DNA from: Sutcliffiella deserti
Lineage (GTDB): Bacteria > Bacillota > Bacilli > Bacillales > Bacillaceae_I
Reading direction: 5' to 3'
Length of the DNA: 64,000 nucleotides
Assembly (NCBI RefSeq): GCF_020037475.1
Contig: NZ_JAIQDB010000001.1
Span: forward strand, 992,001 to 1,056,000
The position numbers and the translations under genes are program-made. Positions 60,109-64,000 of this stretch are shown here, piece by piece. The notes beneath the pieces are model-generated. The model saw only the letters and a list, made by a program, of their open reading frames with translations. It made no database searches and was not told the DNA's origin. How positions within the stretch are numbered: position 1 is the stretch's first letter; the number at the start of each line of letters is the position of its first letter.

Positions 60109-60372
60109 ATGAACACAGTTGACTATGATCGTGCATTGTATTACACCCATCGTTCTGAATGGGATAATCTGCTCATATTGATGGTGAGAACAAAAGATGA
60201 TTTGTTGTCCAAGTATATTGAACACTTTTTACATTCGTACAATTTCTCAAAGGATTATAAATCCATTGAGCTAAATTTGTACCAACTGTTGCGGTATATT
60301 GATCATGCCGTTAATGTAAGTACGACCGATATGGACCATGATAAAGAAGTAAGCCATGGGTATATGGTATAG
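60109..60372 (+). CDS. yhdB: YhdB family protein
   Basis: An 87-aa cytosolic protein, from the start MNTVDYDRALYYTHRSEWDN and LLILMVRTKDDLLSKYIEHF through LYQLLRYIDHAVN. These features match B. subtilis YhdB (80 aa), a protein of unknown role, known near sporulation genes. The ATG at 60109 follows GAGGAGG. It lies near spoVR, yhdA and yhcYZ, as in B. subtilis. The tail (SHGYMV) is slightly longer. Confidence 0.85.
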   Translation: MNTVDYDRALYYTHRSEWDNLLILMVRTKDDLLSKYIEHFLHSYNFSKDYKSIELNLYQLLRYIDHAVNVSTTDMDHDKEVSHGYMV

Positions 60373-60390
60373 AGCTTTAACCATTAAATT

Positions 60391-60433
60391 AAGCAGCAAA
60401 TCAGGGGTGGAGAACCTGGTTTGCTGCTTTTTA
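60391..60433 (+). terminator. Terminator of yhdB
   Basis: AAGCAGCAAATCAGG (60391-60405) pairs with CCTGGTTTGCTGCTT (60415-60429) with one mismatch, then T5. Confidence 0.9.
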
Positions 60434-60550
60434 AGATCCTTCGTAAAAAGTCACTAATAATCGGCAATTTAATTTTTAGATTTCATCTTAACCCTAAAAA
60501 GTATGACAGCGACGATTGTTCCTTTTTCCCCTTTAACATCAAAGGGCCTA

Positions 60551-61012
60551 TCATAAAGTCCAATAATTCTTCATAATTGAATGTGACCATTCAGGTTGTG
60601 TAACCGGTTCTTTTGGAAGAAATTCTTGCATTACTGGTTTTATATCTAAAATTGGCGTTTCGTTAATGCAATCTAAACCTGCCACAGTTATTTCTCTACC
60701 TTCTCTTCTGATTATCTTCACAGTTGTAAGACCTAGTTGATTTGGTCTATTTTTTCCACGTTGAGCAAAAATCCCAACATTCGGAAGACTTTTGTCATTT
60801 CTCGGATGTCTTGCATCTTTAACTATTTTATTTTTTTCAACCATATGAAAATAAAAAATGATTTCTAAGTGAGAAAAAGATTCAATTTCGTTAAATGCTT
60901 CTTCCGGAAGAGAACTATCCAAAACAATCTTACTTACTACTCCCCCCCAGTTGTCATCTTCAATTTCTTGCCTTTCATTATAAGCAACACCAATAGGGTT
61001 TAATCTAATCAT
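60551..61012 (-). CDS. trmO: tRNA m6t6A37 methyltransferase TrmO (UPF0066)
   Basis: A 153-aa TrmO/YaeB-fold enzyme that methylates N6-threonylcarbamoyl-A37 in certain tRNAs with S-adenosylmethionine. Motifs: IGVAYNERQE at the start, DARHPRNDKS, then GIFAQRGKNRPNQLGLTTVK (cofactor site) and LDIKPVMQEF. ATG at 61012 after GAGGAAAC. It stands between yhdB and yhdA, where B. subtilis has no such gene. It is shorter than E. coli TrmO, which carries an extra C-terminal domain. Confidence 0.88.
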   Translation of the reverse strand: MIRLNPIGVAYNERQEIEDDNWGGVVSKIVLDSSLPEEAFNEIESFSHLEIIFYFHMVEKNKIVKDARHPRNDKSLPNVGIFAQRGKNRPNQLGLTTVKIIRREGREITVAGLDCINETPILDIKPVMQEFLPKEPVTQPEWSHSIMKNYWTL

Positions 61013-61132
61013 TTAGTTTCCTCTTTTCTAAACTAAACATATGTACAACTCAAATTATTGTATTTTATTTACCCTCTTATTGCACTAATCTGCCCAGTTA
61101 GTTGAATTGGTTTTTATATCAGGAAAAACACC

Positions 61133-61156
61133 TATCAAATTACATACAATTTGATA
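61133..61156 (-). terminator. Weak hairpin after yhdA
   Basis: TATCAAATT (61133-61141) pairs with AATTTGATA (61148-61156); the T5 lies a few bases further on the minus strand. It is AT-only, so it is a weak candidate. Confidence 0.4.
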
Positions 61157-61212
61157 AGCATTTCCCTACATTTTCTTTATTTGCGATAGGAAACGGAACC
61201 CGTTATCCACAA

Positions 61213-61767
<555 letters not shown>

Positions 61768-61891
61768 CTAATTGTTTATATTATTATTATATCGTTATAT
61801 GTAGAAAACGATATCGTTCAATAGGTTTAAAATAACCTGAAGATTTAGAAGTAGATAGTCCTCATTTCACTACAACTATTGATGTACTGAT

Positions 61892-62527
61892 TTAGTTGAT
61901 ACCATGCTTCACTGCGTATAACGCTGCTTGAGTCCGATCAGCCAGTTCTAATTTGGCCAGGATATTTGAAACATGTGTTTTCACTGTCTTTTCCGTAATA
62001 AACAAGGAGGCGGCTATCTCTTTGTTGCTTTTCCCTTTTGAAATCTCGAGTAATACCTCTAGCTCTCTTTTTGTTAGATCTTCATGGAGTAATTTATTTG
62101 AACCCGCTCCCCTCGTAAAATGAGACATAACATGAGAAGTAACTTTTGGATGAAGCTGACTTTCGCCACGATGTACCGCTTGAATGGCCTCAATCAATTG
62201 ATCTGGTTCAACATCCTTCAACTGATAACCGGACGCACCAGCACGAATAGCAGGTATCACATGATCTTGATCGGAAAAACTTGTTAATATTAACACTCGA
62301 CACGATAATCCTTTATCCATGATTCGTCTAGTTGCTTCTATTCCATCGACAACTGGCATAATAAGGTCCATTAAGATTACATCTGGCTTTAAAGTTTCAG
62401 CAAGCTCCACCGCTTCTTCTCCGTTTTTGGCTTCCCCCACTATCTCGATATCCTTTTGGGTTTTCAAAAAAAATAATAACCCGCGGCGTACCAGATGATG
62501 GTCATCTGCAATCAGAACACGTATCAT
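61892..62527 (-). CDS. yhcZ: NarL/LuxR family response regulator YhcZ
   Basis: A 211-aa regulator: receiver (about 1-120) with ADDHHLVRRG, phospho-Asp in VILMDLIMPVVDG (about residue 54), Thr/Ser in ILTSFSD, Lys in YQLKDVEPD. The DNA-binding domain (about 145-208) has LTKRELEVLLEISKGKSNKE and TEKTVKTHVSNIL. Its ATG overlaps the kinase stop by 4 bp. It is paired with YhcY. The regulon of B. subtilis YhcZ is poorly known. Confidence 0.9.
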   Translation of the reverse strand: MIRVLIADDHHLVRRGLLFFLKTQKDIEIVGEAKNGEEAVELAETLKPDVILMDLIMPVVDGIEATRRIMDKGLSCRVLILTSFSDQDHVIPAIRAGASGYQLKDVEPDQLIEAIQAVHRGESQLHPKVTSHVMSHFTRGAGSNKLLHEDLTKRELEVLLEISKGKSNKEIAASLFITEKTVKTHVSNILAKLELADRTQAALYAVKHGIN

Positions 62528-63666
62528 CGTTTCTCCTCCTTATTTACTGGCATTTCAATCTGTACCTTTGTTCCCTGACCAAGCTTGCTAGATACCTTAA
62601 ATACGCCACCAGCCGCTTCTGTTCTTTCTTTCATACTTGTTAATCCTAAGGAAGGTAAAGATGCACTTTGGCTAACGCAGAATCCTGTTCCTAAGTCTTC
62701 AATTTCAAAAATTAATTGCTTGTTTTCCACTTTTATCCTTAAAAACGCCTTACGTGTGTCCGCATGCTTTTTACAATTATTAAAAGCCTCTTGACCTACT
62801 CTCCATAAGCACTCTTCCATATGTGTTGGGATGTCTACAATTCCTTTGACTTCATAGTCTATCTCCATACCGAGTACTTTGCCATAATTTAAGAGGGCAC
62901 TTACGAGGCCATTTTCCAATCCTTGTGGACGTAGCTGCCAAATAAGAGCACGCATCTCACTAAGTGCTTCTTGAGAAAGCTCTTGCATATAACTAAGCAT
63001 TTCCTTTATTTTCGCATCTTCTGTTAGCTCTTTTGTACCTCTTGCCGTAAGCATCAATGAAAATAAAAGCTGGTTTACCGAATCATGAAGATCTCTTGCC
63101 AGTCTATTGCGTTCTGCTATGACTAAAAGTTGTTGTTCATTTTCAGCAAGCTTTATCCGTTTGATTGCTGTTCCAATTTGGAACGCCACCGACTCCAACA
63201 AAGCAAGCTCAGTATCCGAAAAATGTGTTTTGTTCGGTGCGGCCACGTTCAATAATCCGAACTTTTCCTCGCCGGCCCGGAGTGGAACCGTTGCATGGTG
63301 GGTGATGTTGTCAGTATCTCCCTGTTGAAACTTAATCGCATCTTCTAATCTTTTGCATGCAATGATATTGGAGGCACGCTTTAAGCGACCGTCTTTATAC
63401 TGATCCAAGCACCAGCATCCTCCCTTGCACATCGGCTTTTTATTTTCTCGAATAAGAGCCTCTGGAAGCCTATGATCCGCTACTAGGGTAGAATTATTAT
63501 TTTCATCAATTAAATAAATCCAGCCTGTTTGAAGTCCTGTTACATGCAGCAACTCAGAAAGAACACCATCCAACATTGTCTCTAAATTGTTGGCTTGATT
63601 TAAGGACTCCGCTATGATTTTCAAAGCTCGTAATTCCTGTATCCTCTGTTCCTCACTCATCATCAT
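62524..63666 (-). CDS. yhcY: GAF-domain sensor histidine kinase YhcY
   Basis: A 380-aa cytosolic kinase. A GAF domain (about 20-180) contains a Cys cluster (CKGGCWC at about 80-86, later C104), which could hold a metal, a cluster or a redox switch. HisKA_3 follows with the phospho-His in ERNRLARDLHDSVNQLLFSL (about residue 206). The ATPase domain has GQEAFNNCKKHA, DLGTGF, and GLTSMKERTEAAGG. The length equals B. subtilis YhcY (379 aa). ATG at 63666 after GGAGGGGG. The Cys pattern recalls nitrogen-oxide or oxygen sensors such as NreB, though the spacing differs. Confidence 0.9.
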   Translation of the reverse strand: MMMSEEQRIQELRALKIIAESLNQANNLETMLDGVLSELLHVTGLQTGWIYLIDENNNSTLVADHRLPEALIRENKKPMCKGGCWCLDQYKDGRLKRASNIIACKRLEDAIKFQQGDTDNITHHATVPLRAGEEKFGLLNVAAPNKTHFSDTELALLESVAFQIGTAIKRIKLAENEQQLLVIAERNRLARDLHDSVNQLLFSLMLTARGTKELTEDAKIKEMLSYMQELSQEALSEMRALIWQLRPQGLENGLVSALLNYGKVLGMEIDYEVKGIVDIPTHMEECLWRVGQEAFNNCKKHADTRKAFLRIKVENKQLIFEIEDLGTGFCVSQSASLPSLGLTSMKERTEAAGGVFKVSSKLGQGTKVQIEMPVNKEEKR

Positions 63667-63803
63667 ACTCCCCCTCCATCTCTCTATACACCTAATCCGT
63701 ATCTTTCTATTCTACCAAGCCATTCCCTGCTTCACCTTAGAAAAAAGTCCACAATCATCTACAACTTTAGTCTGATGGTATTGTGAATTTTGGAAGATGA
63801 AGG

Positions 63804-63838
63804 AAAAAGGGGCCAGACCCCTATTAGGTCTAACCCCT
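63804..63838 (-). terminator. Terminator of the XRE-type regulator gene
   Basis: On the minus strand GGGGTTAGACC pairs with GGTCTGGCCCC (two G:U), followed by T5. It lies 70 bp past the stop at 63910. Confidence 0.75.
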
Positions 63839-63909
63839 CCCATCTATCCATTTGGACTAGATTTGAAATTATAGATTAGTTATTATGTGCTTTAAAATGT
63901 ATTGATTTG

Positions 63910-63999
63910 TTACCGTGTTGGGCTCATAGTCTCTAATAGTTCTTCTACATTCACCATAAAAGCGTTAGAGATTTGCTCCAGTTTTTCCTTGCTTTGGAC
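63910..63999 (-). CDS. XRE-type helix-turn-helix regulator, C-terminal fragment
   Basis: Only the last 29 codons are in the window. The end KEKLEQISNAFMVNVEELLE matches the last helices of many small Cro/C1-type regulators (LEKIAxALxVSVEELL). The start lies beyond 64000. Its terminator is at 63804. The reading frame and the stop (TAA at 63910-63912) are clear, and the family is inferred from the short motif. Confidence 0.6.
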   Translation of the reverse strand, partial: VQSKEKLEQISNAFMVNVEELLETMSPTR

Positions 64000-64000
64000 T

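Overview
The window looks like chromosomal DNA from a low-GC, spore-forming Bacillaceae. It carries spoVR, sporulation-type (sigma-K and sigma-E like) and general-stress (sigma-B like) promoters, strong AGGAGG ribosome binding sites with frequent TTG and GTG starts, and the block spoVR ... yhdB, yhdA, yhcZ, yhcY, which is in the same neighbourhood in Bacillus subtilis. The exact genus cannot be read from the sequence. No rRNA, tRNA, CRISPR array, prophage or complete insertion sequence was seen.

Layout. 1-9.2 kb: the start of an MFS transporter, a class A penicillin-binding protein, a universal stress protein with a sigma-B promoter, a collagen-like repeat protein with a sigma-K-like promoter, a small sigma-B-type pair, a TetR regulator with two SMR exporter subunits, and a dicarboxylate/glutamate symporter. 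9.2-16.6 kb: an aldo/keto reductase, an RsbR paralogue, then the class I ribonucleotide reductase nrdAB, preceded by a promoter, two NrdR-box-like sites, a cobalamin riboswitch with terminator, and 1.2 kb of tandem repeats. 16.3-25.5 kb: membrane proteins, a DedA-uppP pair, small lipoproteins and secreted proteins, and a second Gly/Pro-rich, probably spore-surface protein. 25.5-43.5 kb: mostly ion transport. This includes a NhaP-type K+/H+ antiporter, a second UppP with a CaxA-type exchanger, KtrAB behind a c-di-AMP riboswitch, two CNNM/CBS transporters (one behind a manganese riboswitch), and an operon of a tiny basic peptide, a lipoprotein and a kinase-like protein behind a second manganese riboswitch. 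43.8-49.3 kb: chrA, the fruRKA operon with a cre site inside its promoter, and a Cys-rich copper-binding four-helix protein. 49.5-54.2 kb: a two-component system in an operon with a lipoprotein and a ferric-reductase-like membrane protein, and a YdhK lipoprotein. 54.4-64 kb: spoVR, a TSUP exporter, mgtE behind an M-box Mg2+ riboswitch, an M14 carboxypeptidase, yhdB, trmO, yhdA, the yhcYZ two-component system, and the 3' end of an XRE-type regulator.

The themes are metal and ion homeostasis (five riboswitches: cobalamin, c-di-AMP, Mn2+ twice, Mg2+), cell-envelope lipid-carrier recycling, and spore or stress functions. The most notable arrangements are the NrdR plus B12-riboswitch control of a B12-independent ribonucleotide reductase across a repeat-filled leader, the manganese-riboswitch operon with no obvious transporter, and the two repetitive proteins that both carry sigma-K-like promoters. 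All functional names come from recognising motifs and family resemblance by eye. No database search was run.
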